Positions 1-11,236 of a DNA stretch of 64,000 nucleotides are shown piece after piece. Position 1 is the stretch's first letter; the number at the start of each line of letters is the position of its first letter. A program made the position numbers and the translations under genes. This stretch comes from Neobacillus cucumis (lineage in GTDB: Bacteria > Bacillota > Bacilli > Bacillales > Cytobacillaceae), in the NCBI RefSeq assembly GCF_002860255.1, contig NZ_PGVE01000004.1, positions 1-64,000 of the forward strand, in the 5' to 3' direction. Below the pieces are notes generated by a model. It was not told where the DNA came from. It ran no database searches and saw only the letters and a program-made list of their open reading frames with translations.

Positions 1-18
1 AGTAGGACGTTGCCAGGC
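1..18 (+). rRNA. rrf: 5S rRNA, 3' end (partial)
   Basis: The first bases, AGTAGGACGTTGCCAGGC, match the conserved 3' end of Bacillus 5S rRNA. A perfect intrinsic terminator follows at once, so an rRNA operon enters the window from the left. The exact 3' end is uncertain by a few bases. Confidence 0.85.
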
Positions 19-22
19 AAGT

Positions 23-54
23 AAAAGGACAATCCGGAAGGATTGTCCTTTTTT
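23..54 (+). terminator. Intrinsic terminator of the rRNA operon
   Basis: A 12-bp perfect stem (AAAGGACAATCC with its complement), a GGAA tetraloop and a run of T residues. It closes the rRNA transcript. Confidence 0.9.
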
Positions 55-69
55 GTTCTTATTTTATCA

Positions 70-1221
70 TCAAGATTTCAGATTTTTATTTTTAGAATCC
101 TCCAACACAGAAATTATTTTTTTAATTTTAACTCCAAACAAAAGCCGTGTAATACTAGTGCGTTTTATAATGAATTCATAAATCAAAAGAGAAACAGTTA
201 GAGTAGAAAACATGATCAATAGATATTTCAAAGGAACACCCAAATTTAGTCTTATCATATAATATCCAACAATCACTAGAGCGGTTTGATGAATGATGTA
301 AACAGGAAAGGCTGCTTCATTCAGATATGGCAGCAATCTATGTTGAAAATTTAAAAACTTATACCCATACCCTAGAATCACCAGTAAGCCGACCCAAACA
401 TTAAACGATCTTAAGAGTGTTAATAAAATAGCCATTGCAGGAAAGTTATCAACATGTGGATAAACTCTAGCTAAAAAGATCCAGACAGGTACTAAAATCA
501 TTATTGATATAAGCAGTTTTGACCGAAGCCGGTTTAACATTTGTTGAAATCGCAGATCACTGCTTGATATATATCCCATAACAAAAAGTACAAAAAAGTA
601 AAATGGGTTTTGTCCACCGGGGGCAGGCAAGGCTGTTGATAAAGCTAACAATATAAAAAGCATAATATAAACAAATGGTTGAGCAAGGAAATTGTTTATA
701 GATGATCTCCTTTGTTCACTTTTTAAAATAAGAAAGATTGGCAATGCTGCTACTGAGAGAACAAAAAGATAGAGGATAAACCAAAGATGTGCGGGAGTAA
801 AGCTTCCAAAATACCCTGATAAATCACTGAAATCAGTGAAGAATTTCTTTAGAAATATAAAATACGAGTCCGGTGCCTCCCCAGTGTGATCTAGAATGGC
901 ATAATAGCCTTGAGGAGGAACAATTAATATCACTCCTGTAACAAGCGGAATCAATAAACGTTGAATTCTCTCTTTTATGTAAAATGCACTAGATTTAGTT
1001 TTTAAGGCATACCAGCTTGCAGATCCCGCTAACCAAAAAAGCAGGGGCATAAACCATAAATTGGTGATAGAGATGAACCAGCTCAATCCCCAGCTTAATG
1101 TTTCATTTTTTACATAAAATGGATCCCAATGATCAAATACTCTGGCCGAGTGAAAAGGAAATAGAAGCAGGATCCCGAAAATTCTAAGCCAATCCATATC
1201 ATATCTGCGAATTACACCCAT
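70..1221 (-). CDS. Membrane acyltransferase, acyltransferase-3 family
   Basis: A 383-residue polytopic membrane protein that starts like acyltransferase-3 (PF01757) proteins: a basic residue, then DMDWLRIFGILLL and a histidine in PFHSARV (about residues 9-27), the presumed catalytic His region. About ten hydrophobic segments follow. The family transfers acetyl or other acyl groups to cell-surface sugars or lipids; the acceptor cannot be read here. The ATG at 1221 is preceded by GGGGG at good spacing. It is convergent with the rRNA operon and divergent from ctsR, so it is probably an accessory insertion at this junction. Family call firm, substrate unknown. Confidence 0.8.
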   Translation of the reverse strand: MGVIRRYDMDWLRIFGILLLFPFHSARVFDHWDPFYVKNETLSWGLSWFISITNLWFMPLLFWLAGSASWYALKTKSSAFYIKERIQRLLIPLVTGVILIVPPQGYYAILDHTGEAPDSYFIFLKKFFTDFSDLSGYFGSFTPAHLWFILYLFVLSVAALPIFLILKSEQRRSSINNFLAQPFVYIMLFILLALSTALPAPGGQNPFYFFVLFVMGYISSSDLRFQQMLNRLRSKLLISIMILVPVWIFLARVYPHVDNFPAMAILLTLLRSFNVWVGLLVILGYGYKFLNFQHRLLPYLNEAAFPVYIIHQTALVIVGYYMIRLNLGVPLKYLLIMFSTLTVSLLIYEFIIKRTSITRLLFGVKIKKIISVLEDSKNKNLKS

Positions 1222-1265
1222 TTTTTACCCCCGTTAAGTAATTTTACCTAATATTTATATTACAT

Positions 1266-1275
1266 GCTGTACAGC
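1266..1275. promoter_or_regulatory. Perfect 10-bp palindrome between divergent genes
   Basis: GCTGTACAGC lies in the intergenic region between the acyltransferase and ctsR. It could be an operator for either gene, but no known regulator is assigned and chance is possible. Confidence 0.25.
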
Positions 1276-1386
1276 AATTTAGATAGACCAGAATTACGAA
1301 AAAAGTCGAATCTTTTAGTGGCTTATTTTATAGGCTTTTTGGTTTTACAACCGTGAAATTTGGAGAAAATCAGTAGTAGTGAATCA

Positions 1387-1415
1387 TTGCATATCCTTGA
1401 AGTTTTCAGTATAAT
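1387..1415 (+). promoter_or_regulatory. SigA-type promoter of the ctsR operon
   Basis: TATAAT at 1410-1415 with a weak -35 (TTGCAT, 1387-1392) at 17-bp spacing. The CtsR box begins four bases after the -10, so a bound repressor would cover the transcription start. Confidence 0.65.
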
Positions 1416-1418
1416 TAA

Positions 1419-1435
1419 AGTCAAATATAGTCAAA
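1419..1435 (+). promoter_or_regulatory. CtsR operator (heptad direct repeat)
   Basis: AGTCAAA-TAT-AGTCAAA is the canonical CtsR box: two direct heptads split by three bases. It sits just downstream of the -10 of the ctsR promoter, so the operon should be autoregulated and induced by heat or protein stress. Confidence 0.92.
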
Positions 1436-1458
1436 GTCAGAAGATGGGGGGTGGGAAG

Positions 1459-1920
1459 ATGAGAAACATCTCCGATATTATTGAAAAATATCTAAAGCAG
1501 GTATTAGAAATGAGTGAAGCCGACCTTGTTGAGATAAAGCGAAGTGAAATTGCTGATAAATTTCAATGTGTCCCTTCGCAAATAAACTATGTGATTAATA
1601 CGCGTTTTACGATTGAAAGAGGGTATATAGTAGAAAGTAAGCGGGGCGGCGGTGGATATATTCGGATAATGAAGGTACAATCCCACGACTTAGCCCATTT
1701 AATTGACCATTTGCTTTCCCTAGTCGAAAATCGAATAAGCCAAACTAGCGCGGAAGACGTAATTATAAGGCTTGTTCACGAGGAGGTCATTACAAAACGA
1801 GAAGCAAAAATTATGCTGAGTGTCATTGATCGTTCTGTATTATATATTGATCTTCCATTCCGAGATGAATTAAGAGCTAGAATGTTAAAAGCGATGTTAA
1901 CTTCCTTAAAATATAAGTAA
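1459..1920 (+). CDS. ctsR: Transcriptional repressor of class III stress genes CtsR
   Basis: CtsR represses clp genes by binding the heptad repeat found just upstream. The 153-residue protein has the N-terminal winged helix (NISDIIEKYL, CVPSQINYVINTRFT) with the glycine-rich wing ESKRGGGGYIRI at about residues 60-71, the thermosensing element. The C-terminal domain ends RDELRARMLKAMLTSLK, the segment recognised by McsB. I chose the ATG at 1459: it gives the family N-terminus and has a GGGGGGTGGG purine run upstream. A longer reading from 1360 would run through the promoter and operator. First gene of ctsR-mcsA-mcsB-clpC. Confidence 0.96.
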   Translation: MRNISDIIEKYLKQVLEMSEADLVEIKRSEIADKFQCVPSQINYVINTRFTIERGYIVESKRGGGGYIRIMKVQSHDLAHLIDHLLSLVENRISQTSAEDVIIRLVHEEVITKREAKIMLSVIDRSVLYIDLPFRDELRARMLKAMLTSLKYK

Positions 1921-1946
1921 TTGTTAGTAGCCCAAGAGGTGAGAAT

Positions 1947-2495
1947 ATGATTTGTCAAGAATGCAATCAAAGACCTGCAGCACTTCATTTCACCAAAATC
2001 ATTAATGGTGAAAAAACAGAAGTCCATCTATGTGAGAAGTGTGCTCAGGAAAAAGGTGAAATGTTTATATTAAACGGAGAATCTGGTTTTGGCTTTAATA
2101 ACCTTTTGGCAGGTTTATTGAATATTGACCCGTCGTTTCAAAAACCAAGCCAAAGTCCATTTCAACAGGAGGAAATTCTTCAATGTCAGCATTGCTCGAT
2201 GACATTTCCTCAGTTTTTAAAAGTAGGCAGATTTGGCTGTGCTCATTGCTATGAAACGTTTAAAGACCAGCTAAAGCCTGTTTTAAAGCGGCTGCACAGT
2301 GGTAATTGGACACATAATGGTAAGATTCCAAAACGAATTGGCGGGGAATTCCAACTTCGTAAACAAATTGAAGAGTTTAAACTTGAATTGCGAGATGCAA
2401 TCTCCCATGAAGAATTTGAAAAAGCTGCGGAAATACGTGATCAAATTCGTAAATTAGAGAGACAACTAGCTGGCAATGATGAGGGAGGGGAATAA
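1947..2495 (+). CDS. mcsA: McsA, activator of protein-arginine kinase
   Basis: 182-residue zinc-binding partner that activates McsB and couples it to ClpC. Two zinc-binding regions are visible: CQEC and CEKC near the N-terminus, then CQHC and CAHC around residues 75-100. A C-terminal UVR-type helix pair ([19 protein letters not shown]) follows. Ends one base before the mcsB start, so the two are probably translationally coupled. Confidence 0.95.
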   Translation: MICQECNQRPAALHFTKIINGEKTEVHLCEKCAQEKGEMFILNGESGFGFNNLLAGLLNIDPSFQKPSQSPFQQEEILQCQHCSMTFPQFLKVGRFGCAHCYETFKDQLKPVLKRLHSGNWTHNGKIPKRIGGEFQLRKQIEEFKLELRDAISHEEFEKAAEIRDQIRKLERQLAGNDEGGE

Positions 2496-2496
2496 C

Positions 2497-3567
2497 GTGT
2501 CGCTTGAGCGATTTTTTAATCAAGCCGTCAGTTCCTGGATGAGCGCGGAGGGTCCGGATTCCGAAATTGTCCTTAGTTCCCGGATCCGGTTAGCTCGTAA
2601 CTTTGAATCTAATAAATTTCCGACTGTTTTTTCACATGAAGAGGCAAAAGTAATTATCGATACGATGGAGGATATTTTAATAAAATCGCCAATCGAAAAA
2701 TTCGATAAAATGGAATTATTAAAAATGGATGAGATGCAGCCACTCCAAAAACGAGTATTAGTAGAAAAGCATTTAATCAGCCCACAGCTTGCAGAGGATT
2801 CTCCACATGGTGCCGTCCTATTAACGGAAAATGAAGAAGTTAGTATTATGATAAACGAAGAGGATCATATAAGGATCCAATGTTTGTTCCCCGGTTTGCA
2901 AATAGCAGAAGCTCTGCAGGCGGCGAATGAAATAGATGACTGGCTTGAAAACCATATTCATTATGCCTTTGATGAAAAATATGGCTACTTAACAAGCTGT
3001 CCAACCAATGTAGGAACAGGGCTTCGAGCCTCTGTGATGATGCATTTGCCTGGGTTGATTCTAACTCAGCAAATTAACCGGATCATTCCTGCCATCCATC
3101 AGTTAGGCCTAGTAGTCAGAGGGATCTATGGTGAAGGAAGCGAAGCGCTGGGTAATATTTTTCAAATTTCTAATCAGATTACCCTGGGAAAATCAGAAGA
3201 AGATATCTGCCGTGATTTAAAAGGGGTAGCGAGTCAGCTAATTTCACAAGAAAGGTCTGCTCGTGAAGCATTACGAAAAACTTCTAACATACAATTAGAA
3301 GACAGGGTGTTTCGTTCACTGGGTGTGTTATCTAATAGCCGGATTATTGAATCGAAGGAAGCGGCCCGTTGCCTATCGGATGTTCGGCTTGGTATAGATA
3401 TGGGGTATATAACAAATATGCCTAAAACAATTTTAAATGAGTTGATGATTTTAACCCAGCCGGGTTTTCTTCAGCAGTATGCAGGAGGTCCATTACGGCC
3501 CCATGAAAGGGATATTAGAAGGGCAGCATTAATTAGGGACCGAATAAAAATGGAGAATGAAAAATAG
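2497..3567 (+). CDS. mcsB: Protein-arginine kinase McsB
   Basis: Phosphagen-kinase-fold enzyme that phosphorylates arginines on CtsR and on misfolded proteins, marking them for ClpC-ClpP. The 356-residue protein shows the nucleotide-binding arginines in SSRIRLARN, the NEED-containing loop and the active-site segment [21 protein letters not shown] chose the GTG at 2497, which follows GGGAGGGG by six bases and matches family N-termini (MSL..F....SSWM). A reading from the ATG at 2476 would overlap mcsA and extend past the family start. Confidence 0.95.
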   Translation: MSLERFFNQAVSSWMSAEGPDSEIVLSSRIRLARNFESNKFPTVFSHEEAKVIIDTMEDILIKSPIEKFDKMELLKMDEMQPLQKRVLVEKHLISPQLAEDSPHGAVLLTENEEVSIMINEEDHIRIQCLFPGLQIAEALQAANEIDDWLENHIHYAFDEKYGYLTSCPTNVGTGLRASVMMHLPGLILTQQINRIIPAIHQLGLVVRGIYGEGSEALGNIFQISNQITLGKSEEDICRDLKGVASQLISQERSAREALRKTSNIQLEDRVFRSLGVLSNSRIIESKEAARCLSDVRLGIDMGYITNMPKTILNELMILTQPGFLQQYAGGPLRPHERDIRRAALIRDRIKMENEK

Positions 3568-3584
3568 GTGAGGAGGAAGAGAAT

Positions 3585-6026
3585 ATGATGTTTGGACGTT
3601 TTACTGAGAGAGCACAAAAGGTTCTTGCACTGGCACAGGAGGAAGCTATTCGTCTTGGTCATAATAACATTGGAACTGAGCATGTTTTATTAGGACTGGT
3701 ACGCGAAGGTGAAGGCATTGCAGCAAAAGCGCTTTATGGTCTTGGTTTAGGATCTGAAAAAATTCAAAAAGAAGTGGAGAATTTAATCGGCAAAGGACAG
3801 GAAACTTCTCAAACCATTCACTATACTCCAAGAGCTAAAAAGGTTATTGAATTATCAATGGATGAAGCTCGGAAATTAGGGCATTCTTATGTTGGTACTG
3901 AACATATCCTCCTTGGTTTAATCCGTGAAGGAGAAGGTGTGGCAGCCAGGGTATTAAATAATCTTGGTGTCAGCTTAAATAAGGCACGTCAGCAGGTACT
4001 TCAGTTACTAGGCAGTAACGAATCAGGTTCTCACCAAGGCGGGGCATCTGCTAGCGCTAATACGCCAACACTTGATAGTCTTGCTAGGGATTTAACAGCG
4101 ATTGCCCGTGAAGGCAGCCTGGATCCAGTCATTGGCCGCAGTAAAGAAATTCAACGTGTTATTGAGGTATTAAGCCGCCGAACAAAAAATAACCCTGTTT
4201 TAATTGGGGAGCCAGGGGTAGGTAAGACAGCAATTGCTGAAGGGCTTGCTCAACAAATTGTAAATAATGAAGTGCCTGAGATTCTGCGTGATAAGCGTGT
4301 AATGACACTCGATATGGGTACAGTTGTTGCTGGGACGAAATACCGTGGTGAATTTGAAGATCGTCTGAAAAAAGTAATGGACGAAATTCGCCAAGCAGGA
4401 AATATTATTCTATTCATCGACGAATTGCACACCTTAATTGGAGCGGGTGGGGCAGAAGGTGCCATTGACGCTTCTAACATCTTAAAGCCATCCCTTGCCC
4501 GTGGTGAGTTACAATGTATTGGTGCTACCACATTAGATGAATATCGTAAATATATTGAAAAAGATGCTGCTCTTGAACGACGCTTCCAGCCGATTCGGGT
4601 GGATGAACCAACTGCTGAGGAATCTATTCAAATTTTAGCAGGCTTACGCGACCGTTATGAGGCTCATCACCGTGTGTCAATTACAGATGAAGCAATAGAA
4701 GCTGCTGTTAAGCTCTCTGACCGTTATATCTCTGACCGTTTCCTTCCTGACAAAGCGATTGACTTGATAGATGAAGCGGGTTCAAAAGTAAGACTTCGTT
4801 CTTATACCACACCACCTAATTTAAAAGAATTAGAGGTGAAATTAGAGGAAGTCAGAAAGGAAAAGGATGCAGCTGTTCAAAGTCAAGAATTTGAAAAAGC
4901 CGCTTCCTTAAGAGATTCGGAACAGCGACTTCGTGAACAATTAGAAGAAACAAAGAAAACTTGGAAAGAAAAACAAGGAAAAGAAAATAACGAAGTAACT
5001 GTTGAAGATATTGCAAGTGTTGTTTCAAGCTGGACGGGTGTACCAGTATCCAAGCTTGCTGAAACCGAAACGGCAAAATTACTGAATTTAGAAGAAGCCT
5101 TGCATTCTCGCGTCATTGGGCAAGAGGAAGCCGTTATAGCTGTTTCTAAGGCAGTTCGTCGTGCAAGAGCAGGATTAAAGGATCCAAAACGTCCAATCGG
5201 TTCATTTGTATTTCTTGGTCCTACTGGGGTAGGGAAAACGGAATTAGCCCGCGCCCTTGCGGAAGCCATGTTTGGTGATGAGGATTCAATGATCCGAATT
5301 GATATGTCCGAGTATATGGAGAAACATTCCACTTCCCGTCTTGTTGGTTCTCCTCCAGGATATGTTGGTTATGAAGAAGGCGGCCAATTAACAGAAAAGG
5401 TCCGCAGAAAGCCATACTCCGTCATCTTGTTGGATGAAATTGAAAAAGCACACCCAGATGTCTTTAATATCTTGCTTCAAGTTCTTGAAGATGGCCGCTT
5501 AACAGATTCAAAGGGAAGAACGGTTGATTTCCGAAATACTGTACTCATAATGACCTCTAACGTAGGAGCAGAAGCCTTAAAACGAAATAAGTATGTAGGC
5601 TTTAATATTCAAGACGGAGCACAGGATTATAAAGATATGAAGGGCAAGGTTATGGATGAGCTTAAAAAGGCCTTCCGCCCTGAGTTCTTGAACCGTATTG
5701 ATGAAATTATTGTCTTCCATGCTTTAGAGAAAAAGCATCTAGAAGAAATCGTGACTTTATTATCCGATCAGCTAGTAAAACGATTAAAAGAGCAAAATAT
5801 TTCGTTAGAGTTAACAGCAGCAGCAAAAGAAAAAATCTCTCAGGAAGGCTACGATCCAGAGTATGGAGCAAGACCGCTTCGCCGTGCCATTCAAAAGCAT
5901 ATCGAAGATCGTCTTTCTGAAGAGCTATTAAAAGGAACATTATTAACGGGTCAGCATGCAATCATTGATGTAGTAAATGGTGAGTTCGTTGTTAGAATGG
6001 CAGAAAAAACAAGCTTAGTAAAATAG
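3585..6026 (+). CDS. clpC: ATP-dependent Clp protease ATP-binding subunit ClpC
   Basis: AAA+ unfoldase that feeds substrates, including phosphoarginine-tagged proteins, to ClpP. At 813 residues it is close to Bacillus ClpC. Order: two N-terminal Clp repeats (1-145), first AAA module with Walker A GEPGVGKT (208-215), a UVR-like coiled coil (about 420-455), second AAA module with Walker A GPTGVGKT (545-552) and the C-terminal D2-small domain. Last gene of the CtsR operon; a terminator follows. Confidence 0.97.
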   Translation: MMFGRFTERAQKVLALAQEEAIRLGHNNIGTEHVLLGLVREGEGIAAKALYGLGLGSEKIQKEVENLIGKGQETSQTIHYTPRAKKVIELSMDEARKLGHSYVGTEHILLGLIREGEGVAARVLNNLGVSLNKARQQVLQLLGSNESGSHQGGASASANTPTLDSLARDLTAIAREGSLDPVIGRSKEIQRVIEVLSRRTKNNPVLIGEPGVGKTAIAEGLAQQIVNNEVPEILRDKRVMTLDMGTVVAGTKYRGEFEDRLKKVMDEIRQAGNIILFIDELHTLIGAGGAEGAIDASNILKPSLARGELQCIGATTLDEYRKYIEKDAALERRFQPIRVDEPTAEESIQILAGLRDRYEAHHRVSITDEAIEAAVKLSDRYISDRFLPDKAIDLIDEAGSKVRLRSYTTPPNLKELEVKLEEVRKEKDAAVQSQEFEKAASLRDSEQRLREQLEETKKTWKEKQGKENNEVTVEDIASVVSSWTGVPVSKLAETETAKLLNLEEALHSRVIGQEEAVIAVSKAVRRARAGLKDPKRPIGSFVFLGPTGVGKTELARALAEAMFGDEDSMIRIDMSEYMEKHSTSRLVGSPPGYVGYEEGGQLTEKVRRKPYSVILLDEIEKAHPDVFNILLQVLEDGRLTDSKGRTVDFRNTVLIMTSNVGAEALKRNKYVGFNIQDGAQDYKDMKGKVMDELKKAFRPEFLNRIDEIIVFHALEKKHLEEIVTLLSDQLVKRLKEQNISLELTAAAKEKISQEGYDPEYGARPLRRAIQKHIEDRLSEELLKGTLLTGQHAIIDVVNGEFVVRMAEKTSLVK

Positions 6027-6071
6027 GATTTTTATGACTTAAGAATAATTTTAGTGTCTAACAACACATGC

Positions 6072-6116
6072 AAGAGGTACACGTGAATAAAGCCAACCCG
6101 TGTACCTCTTTTTTCT
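6072..6116 (+). terminator. Intrinsic terminator after clpC
   Basis: Perfect 12-bp stem AAGAGGTACACG / CGTGTACCTCTT (6072-6083 and 6099-6110) followed by T residues. radA lies beyond it, so read-through or another promoter would be needed for radA-disA. Confidence 0.85.
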
Positions 6117-6158
6117 TTTCTGAACGGGACACTTGTGCAATTAGAAAGGTTGAAGGTA

Positions 6159-7541
6159 ATGGTAAAAAGGAAAACAAAGTTCATCTGCCAAGAATGCGGT
6201 TATGAATCTCCAAAATGGATGGGTAAATGCCCAGGGTGTGGACAATGGAATAAGATGGTCGAGGAAGTAGAGATAACGGGACCTGCTAGAAGAGGGGCAT
6301 TTGCTCATACACAGCCTGGATCGAATCTATTAACTAAACCAATGAAAATCAATGCGATAGAGATGGAGAATGAACCGAGAATCCTGACCGATCTAAACGA
6401 GCTAAACCGTGTACTTGGCGGCGGTGTTGTTAAGGGGTCGTTAGTATTAATTGGCGGGGATCCCGGAATTGGGAAATCTACACTTCTGCTTCAAGTTTCT
6501 TCACAGCTTGCCAACAAAGGGAATTCAGTCTTATACATATCTGGTGAAGAATCATTAAGACAAACGAAACTACGTGCAGAACGGCTCGGGATTTCGTCCG
6601 AAAATCTGTTAGTTTTCTCTGAAACCAATCTCGAAGAAATTAGTCGCACGATTGACAGTGAGAATCCGAGCTTTGTCATTATTGATTCCATTCAAACGGT
6701 TTTTCATCCAGAAGTAACCTCGGCCCCGGGAAGTGTTTCCCAAGTCCGGGAATGTACAGCTGAATTGATGAGGATTGGAAAAACAAAAGGAATTGCCATA
6801 TTTATTGTTGGGCATGTGACAAAGGAAGGATCCATTGCCGGTCCAAGGCTATTAGAACATATGGTCGATACCGTACTTTATTTTGAAGGTGAACGGCATC
6901 ATACCTACCGTATTCTTCGAGCAGTTAAAAACCGTTTTGGTTCCACAAATGAAATGGGTATTTTTGAAATGAAGGAATTTGGACTTGAAGAAGTAGAAAA
7001 TCCATCGGAAATTTTCCTGGAGGAACGATCTCGCGGTGCTGCTGGATCAACGGTTGTTGCTTCGATGGAGGGAACACGCCCTGTTTTGGTTGAAATACAG
7101 GCGCTTATTTCTCCTACAAGTTTTGGAAATCCACGACGTATGGCTACTGGGATCGATCATAACCGGGTTCCGCTTTTAATGGCAGTTTTGGAAAAGCGGG
7201 TTGGAATGCTGCTAGCTAACCAAGATGCTTACTTGAAAGTGGCTGGAGGAGTGAAACTTGATGAACCGGCGATCGATCTAGCTATTGCCGTAAGCATAGC
7301 CTCAAGCTTTAGAGATCGCCCTACAAGACCAACTGACTGTATTATCGGGGAGGTTGGTTTGACTGGGGAGGTAAGAAGGGTGTCAAGAATAGAACAGCGC
7401 GTTCAAGAAGCAGCGAAATTAGGCTTTGAGCGTGTGATCTTACCGGCCAATAATTTAAGTGGCTGGACGGGTCCAAAGGGGATTAAGCTTATAGGTGTTT
7501 CCTCTGTTAGTGAGGCACTGCAAGCAGCGTTAGGAGAGTAG
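6159..7541 (+). CDS. radA: DNA repair protein RadA (Sms), branch-migration helicase
   Basis: RecA-like ATPase that processes recombination intermediates. The 460-residue protein has an N-terminal zinc finger ([21 protein letters not shown]), Walker [11 protein letters not shown], the RadA-specific KNRFGS motif and a C-terminal Lon-like domain. I chose the ATG at 6159, nine bases after AAAGG, which gives the usual [13 protein letters not shown] start; the ORF is open upstream to a GTG at 6135, which is less likely. disA follows three bases later. Confidence 0.95.
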   Translation: MVKRKTKFICQECGYESPKWMGKCPGCGQWNKMVEEVEITGPARRGAFAHTQPGSNLLTKPMKINAIEMENEPRILTDLNELNRVLGGGVVKGSLVLIGGDPGIGKSTLLLQVSSQLANKGNSVLYISGEESLRQTKLRAERLGISSENLLVFSETNLEEISRTIDSENPSFVIIDSIQTVFHPEVTSAPGSVSQVRECTAELMRIGKTKGIAIFIVGHVTKEGSIAGPRLLEHMVDTVLYFEGERHHTYRILRAVKNRFGSTNEMGIFEMKEFGLEEVENPSEIFLEERSRGAAGSTVVASMEGTRPVLVEIQALISPTSFGNPRRMATGIDHNRVPLLMAVLEKRVGMLLANQDAYLKVAGGVKLDEPAIDLAIAVSIASSFRDRPTRPTDCIIGEVGLTGEVRRVSRIEQRVQEAAKLGFERVILPANNLSGWTGPKGIKLIGVSSVSEALQAALGE

Positions 7542-7544
7542 CAG

Positions 7545-8618
7545 ATGGAAGTTAAGAAATCTGGAGAGGTAACGATAAGTGATGTTTTACAGTTAATTGC
7601 CCCTGGAACCCCCCTTAGAGAGGGAATTGATAATGTGCTACGAGCTAATACGGGTGGTCTGATTGTGATAGGATATAACGAAAAGGTAAAGAGCATTGTC
7701 GATGGAGGATTTTCAATAAATTGCGCTTTTTCTCCCAGCAATTTATATGAACTTGCCAAAATGGATGGTGCTATTATCTTAAACGAGTTAGGGAACAAAA
7801 TTCTGTTTGCAAATGCCCAGCTTGCACCAAACGCCGAAATCCCTTCAACAGAAACAGGAATGCGTCACCGTACGGCCGAAAGAGTCGCCAAACAAACAAA
7901 AGCGTTAGTGGTTGCTATTTCGCAAAGAAGAAATGTCATTACTTTATACCAAGGGAATTTCCGTTATTCATTAAAAGATATAGCCAACATTTTAACCAAG
8001 GCTAACCAAGCTATTCAAACACTTGAAAAATATAAAGTTGTTCTTCAACAAAGCATAACGAACTTAAGTATATTAGAGTTTGAGGAATCGGTGACGTATA
8101 ACGACTTTTTACTAGTTCTGCACCGTTTTGAAATGGTACTAAAAATTAAAAATGAATTATTAACTTTTTTATATGAACTTGGGACAGAGGGCCGGCTGAT
8201 CCGCCTGCAAATGAATGAAATTCTAACAGCACTGGAAGAAGAAATTATGTTGATCATTAAAGATTATGCTTTTGATCGGGATATCCAGGCTCATCATGTT
8301 CTTCAGCGGATGCAGTCGTTAGCTGCCAGCGGAACGCTAGAGGACACGGTTTTATTAAAATTAATGGGCTATCTTGGCTATGTTCCTCTTGATGAAAATA
8401 AAATTCCACGCGGCTATAGAATTCTTCATAAAATTCCGAGATTACCCTTAATCATTATTGAGAACTTAATCACAAGTTTTGGAGAGTTATCGAAAATCAT
8501 TACGGCTACCGTTGAAGAACTCGATGAAGTTGAGGGCATAGGTGAAGTACGTGCAAAAAAAATTAAAGAGGGTTTTAAATTAATAAAAGACCGGCTTTAT
8601 ACAGACCGGCATTTATAA
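7545..8618 (+). CDS. disA: DNA-integrity scanning diadenylate cyclase DisA
   Basis: Makes cyclic di-AMP from two ATP and pauses on branched DNA. The 357-residue protein has the DAC domain with DGA (74-76) and RHR (107-109) catalytic motifs, a helical spine and a C-terminal helix-hairpin-helix domain ([19 protein letters not shown]). Follows radA almost directly, as in Bacillus, where RadA modulates DisA. Confidence 0.97.
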   Translation: MEVKKSGEVTISDVLQLIAPGTPLREGIDNVLRANTGGLIVIGYNEKVKSIVDGGFSINCAFSPSNLYELAKMDGAIILNELGNKILFANAQLAPNAEIPSTETGMRHRTAERVAKQTKALVVAISQRRNVITLYQGNFRYSLKDIANILTKANQAIQTLEKYKVVLQQSITNLSILEFEESVTYNDFLLVLHRFEMVLKIKNELLTFLYELGTEGRLIRLQMNEILTALEEEIMLIIKDYAFDRDIQAHHVLQRMQSLAASGTLEDTVLLKLMGYLGYVPLDENKIPRGYRILHKIPRLPLIIIENLITSFGELSKIITATVEELDEVEGIGEVRAKKIKEGFKLIKDRLYTDRHL

Positions 8619-8669
8619 AATAATTGAATAAGAAAATCCTGTGTGCTAATATGTGCAGCCTGTATTTGT

Positions 8670-8698
8670 TTGACAGAGAAATTTTCCAATGCTACCCT
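8670..8698 (+). promoter_or_regulatory. Possible SigA promoter upstream of yacL
   Basis: Perfect -35 TTGACA (8670-8675), 17-bp spacer, then TACCCT (half-matching -10) in the 200-bp gap after disA. A TATAAT at 8797-8802 is nearer to yacL but lacks a well-placed -35. Confidence 0.45.
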
Positions 8699-8822
8699 AT
8701 GAGGAGTAAGAATTTAACAAATCATTTTTTATTTCAGGCTGATTACAATTGGGAAAAATAATCACAAAATCAAGGTTTCAATTTTGAGAATATGTTTATA
8801 ATGAATTAGAGGAGGTGAAGGA

Positions 8823-9911
8823 ATGTTAAAAAGAATTGTTCAGGCATGCTTCCTCATTATTGGAGGTACGCTGGGAATCCTGTTATTACCGGAATTGTTT
8901 AAATTACTTCATATCAATGACATTCCACTGATTAATAACTCATATGTTACTGCTATTATAGGTGCTATTATTTTTTATCTTATTACCTTTTGGGCAGTAG
9001 ATTATGTCTTTAATTTTATTAAATGGACAGAAGATTCACTAGTAAAAATCCCTGTAACAGATGTACTTTTTGGCAGTGTCGGATTAATTTTTGGGTTGTT
9101 TGTCGCCTTTTTAATTAGTTTTGCTCTTAATGCCGTTCAAGTGCCAATTTTAAATGCCGTTGCACCTATCCTTCTAACCTTATTGTTTGGTTATCTTGGA
9201 TTTCAGGTTGGTTTTAAAAAGCGTGATGAGCTTTTAGGTCTGTTTGGAAATCGTGGTAACAAGAAAAAGTCCGGTGAGGAAGAAGTTGACCCTGCAGCCG
9301 GCAAAGCTTTGAAAATATTAGACACGAGTGTTATTATCGACGGCCGGGTAGCTGATATTTGCCAGACTGGATTTTTGGAAGGGACCATTGTCATTCCACA
9401 ATTTGTTCTTGAAGAGTTACAGCATATCGCAGATTCCTCCGATGTGTTAAAACGAAATCGCGGCCGCAGAGGCTTGGATATATTAAATCGCATCCAAAAG
9501 GAACTCTCCATAAAAGTAGAAATCTATGAGGGTGATTTTGAAGAGATTAGCGAGGTAGACTCCAAACTTGTTAAGCTGGCAAAGTTAACAAATGGGATAC
9601 TTGTAACAAATGATTTTAATTTAAACAAAGTATGCGAATTACAAAATGTCTCTGTGCTGAATATCAACGACTTAGCCAACGCGGTGAAGCCTGTTGTCCT
9701 TCCTGGGGAGGAATTGACAGTTCAAGTCATTAAAGACGGAAAAGAATATCATCAAGGCGTAGCTTATTTAGATGACGGAACAATGATTGTAGTGGAAGAA
9801 GGAAGAGAGTATATCGGAAAAAGAATTGAAGTTCTTGTTACAAGTGTCCTGCAAACATCTGCCGGCAGGATGATCTTTGCCAAACCGAAATTACTAGAAA
9901 AGGCACTATAA
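8823..9911 (+). CDS. yacL: Membrane PIN-TRAM domain protein YacL
   Basis: A 362-residue protein with four predicted transmembrane helices (about 1-140), then a PIN domain with conserved acidic residues ([15 protein letters not shown], about 165-179, and LVTNDFNL) and a C-terminal TRAM domain, a likely RNA-binding fold. PIN domains are usually Mg-dependent ribonucleases; the substrate of this family is not established. The start has AGAGGAGGTGAAGG just upstream. Confidence 0.88.
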   Translation: MLKRIVQACFLIIGGTLGILLLPELFKLLHINDIPLINNSYVTAIIGAIIFYLITFWAVDYVFNFIKWTEDSLVKIPVTDVLFGSVGLIFGLFVAFLISFALNAVQVPILNAVAPILLTLLFGYLGFQVGFKKRDELLGLFGNRGNKKKSGEEEVDPAAGKALKILDTSVIIDGRVADICQTGFLEGTIVIPQFVLEELQHIADSSDVLKRNRGRRGLDILNRIQKELSIKVEIYEGDFEEISEVDSKLVKLAKLTNGILVTNDFNLNKVCELQNVSVLNINDLANAVKPVVLPGEELTVQVIKDGKEYHQGVAYLDDGTMIVVEEGREYIGKRIEVLVTSVLQTSAGRMIFAKPKLLEKAL

Positions 9912-9988
9912 GCAAAGTATGGGGAAGTGCTCTGGGTAAAATGGAGTGCTTCCACAGGATAAAAGAGAAGACAGATAGGGGTTTTTAT

Positions 9989-10681
9989 ATGACTTATCAA
10001 GTCATTATTCCAGCCGCTGGCCTGGGGAAAAGAATGCAAGCGGGGAAAAATAAACTTTTATTAGAAATTAATGACATACCTGTCCTGGTCCATACCCTAA
10101 GGGTTTTTGAAGAGGATGAAGCGTGCAGTGGTATTATATTGGCTATACATCCTCAGGATGAGAGGGAAATTAGTGCGCTGTTGAAAAAGTACCTTATTTC
10201 AAAAGTATTAAGTCTGGTACCTGGTGGAGATGAACGCCAGCATAGTATTTATAATGCGCTTAAAACAGTCAAAACAGATGGAATTATTCTTGTTCATGAT
10301 GCAGCTCGTCCGTTTATTCGTAAGGACCATATCCACCGCTTAACACAGAAAGCAGAAGAAACAGGTGCTGCGATTATGGGTGTCCCGGCAAAAGACACAA
10401 TGAAAAAAGTAATAAATGGTGTGGTAATGGAGACTGTCGAACGTTCAAGCTTGTGGGCTGTTCAAACCCCACAAGCTTTTCGCGTTTCCTTACTTAAGAA
10501 GGCCTATAAAACGGCTGAAAAAGACAAATTTCTTGGAACGGATGATGCCAGTTTAGTGGAACAGTTAGATCATCCTGTGTCTATTGTCGAAGGGGATTAC
10601 GATAATATTAAGCTGACAACACCTGAAGATTTATACTTTGCTGAAGCGATTATAAAAAAGAGAGAAAAGGAGTTTTACTAA
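9989..10681 (+). CDS. ispD: 2-C-methyl-D-erythritol 4-phosphate cytidylyltransferase IspD
   Basis: Third step of the MEP isoprenoid pathway: CTP plus MEP gives CDP-methylerythritol. The 230-residue protein has the nucleotide-binding loop [16 protein letters not shown] near the N-terminus and HDAARPFI. I chose the ATG at 9989, seven bases after AGGGG; an in-frame ATG at 9941 lacks a site and extends past the family start. Its stop overlaps the ispF start (TAATG). Confidence 0.96.
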   Translation: MTYQVIIPAAGLGKRMQAGKNKLLLEINDIPVLVHTLRVFEEDEACSGIILAIHPQDEREISALLKKYLISKVLSLVPGGDERQHSIYNALKTVKTDGIILVHDAARPFIRKDHIHRLTQKAEETGAAIMGVPAKDTMKKVINGVVMETVERSSLWAVQTPQAFRVSLLKKAYKTAEKDKFLGTDDASLVEQLDHPVSIVEGDYDNIKLTTPEDLYFAEAIIKKREKEFY

Positions 10682-11163
10682 TGTTTCGAATCGGACAGGG
10701 CTTTGATGTTCACCAATTAACAGAAGGACGCCCTCTTATCATTGGCGGCATTACAATCCCATATGAAAAGGGACTGTTGGGCCATTCGGATGCGGACGTT
10801 TTATTACATACGGTTTGCGATGCCTGCCTTGGTGCTATTGGCGAGGGGGATATTGGAAAACATTTTCCGGATACTGATCCAAATTTCAAGGATGCAGACT
10901 CGGCAAAGCTTACAGAACATGTATGGCAGCTAGTGAAAGATAAAGGATATGAGCTAGTCAACGCAGACTGTACCATTATTGCACAAAAGCCCAAAATGGC
11001 TCCCTATATTGAAGAGATGCGGGGACGAATTGCTGAATTGCTAGAGGCATCCCCAGAGCAGGTGAATGTAAAGGCCACAACAACTGAAAAACTCGGCTTT
11101 ACCGGCAGGGGCGAGGGAATTGCTTCCCAAGCAGTTGTTTTGTTAAAAAAGGTGTCGGATTAG
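10681..11163 (+). CDS. ispF: 2-C-methyl-D-erythritol 2,4-cyclodiphosphate synthase IspF
   Basis: Fifth step of the MEP pathway, cyclising the CDP intermediate. The 160-residue protein has metal ligands in GFDVHQL (Asp8/His10 type), the [10 protein letters not shown] motif, and the [16 protein letters not shown]-terminus. Start overlaps the ispD stop by one base, so the pair is translationally coupled. Confidence 0.97.
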   Translation: MFRIGQGFDVHQLTEGRPLIIGGITIPYEKGLLGHSDADVLLHTVCDACLGAIGEGDIGKHFPDTDPNFKDADSAKLTEHVWQLVKDKGYELVNADCTIIAQKPKMAPYIEEMRGRIAELLEASPEQVNVKATTTEKLGFTGRGEGIASQAVVLLKKVSD

Positions 11164-11236
11164 ACTTTATAGATAGAATTCACAGTGGTAAAATGAATCG
11201 GTTGAGACAATATATATCGATGGAGGCAGCATTATT

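Noticed and set aside
1360-1458. N-terminal extension of ctsR
   Set aside because: It covers the -10 element and the CtsR box and is absent from known CtsR proteins.
4883-5332. 149-codon minus-strand ORF
   Set aside because: Fully inside clpC, antisense, Ser-rich by codon mirroring; no start signal.
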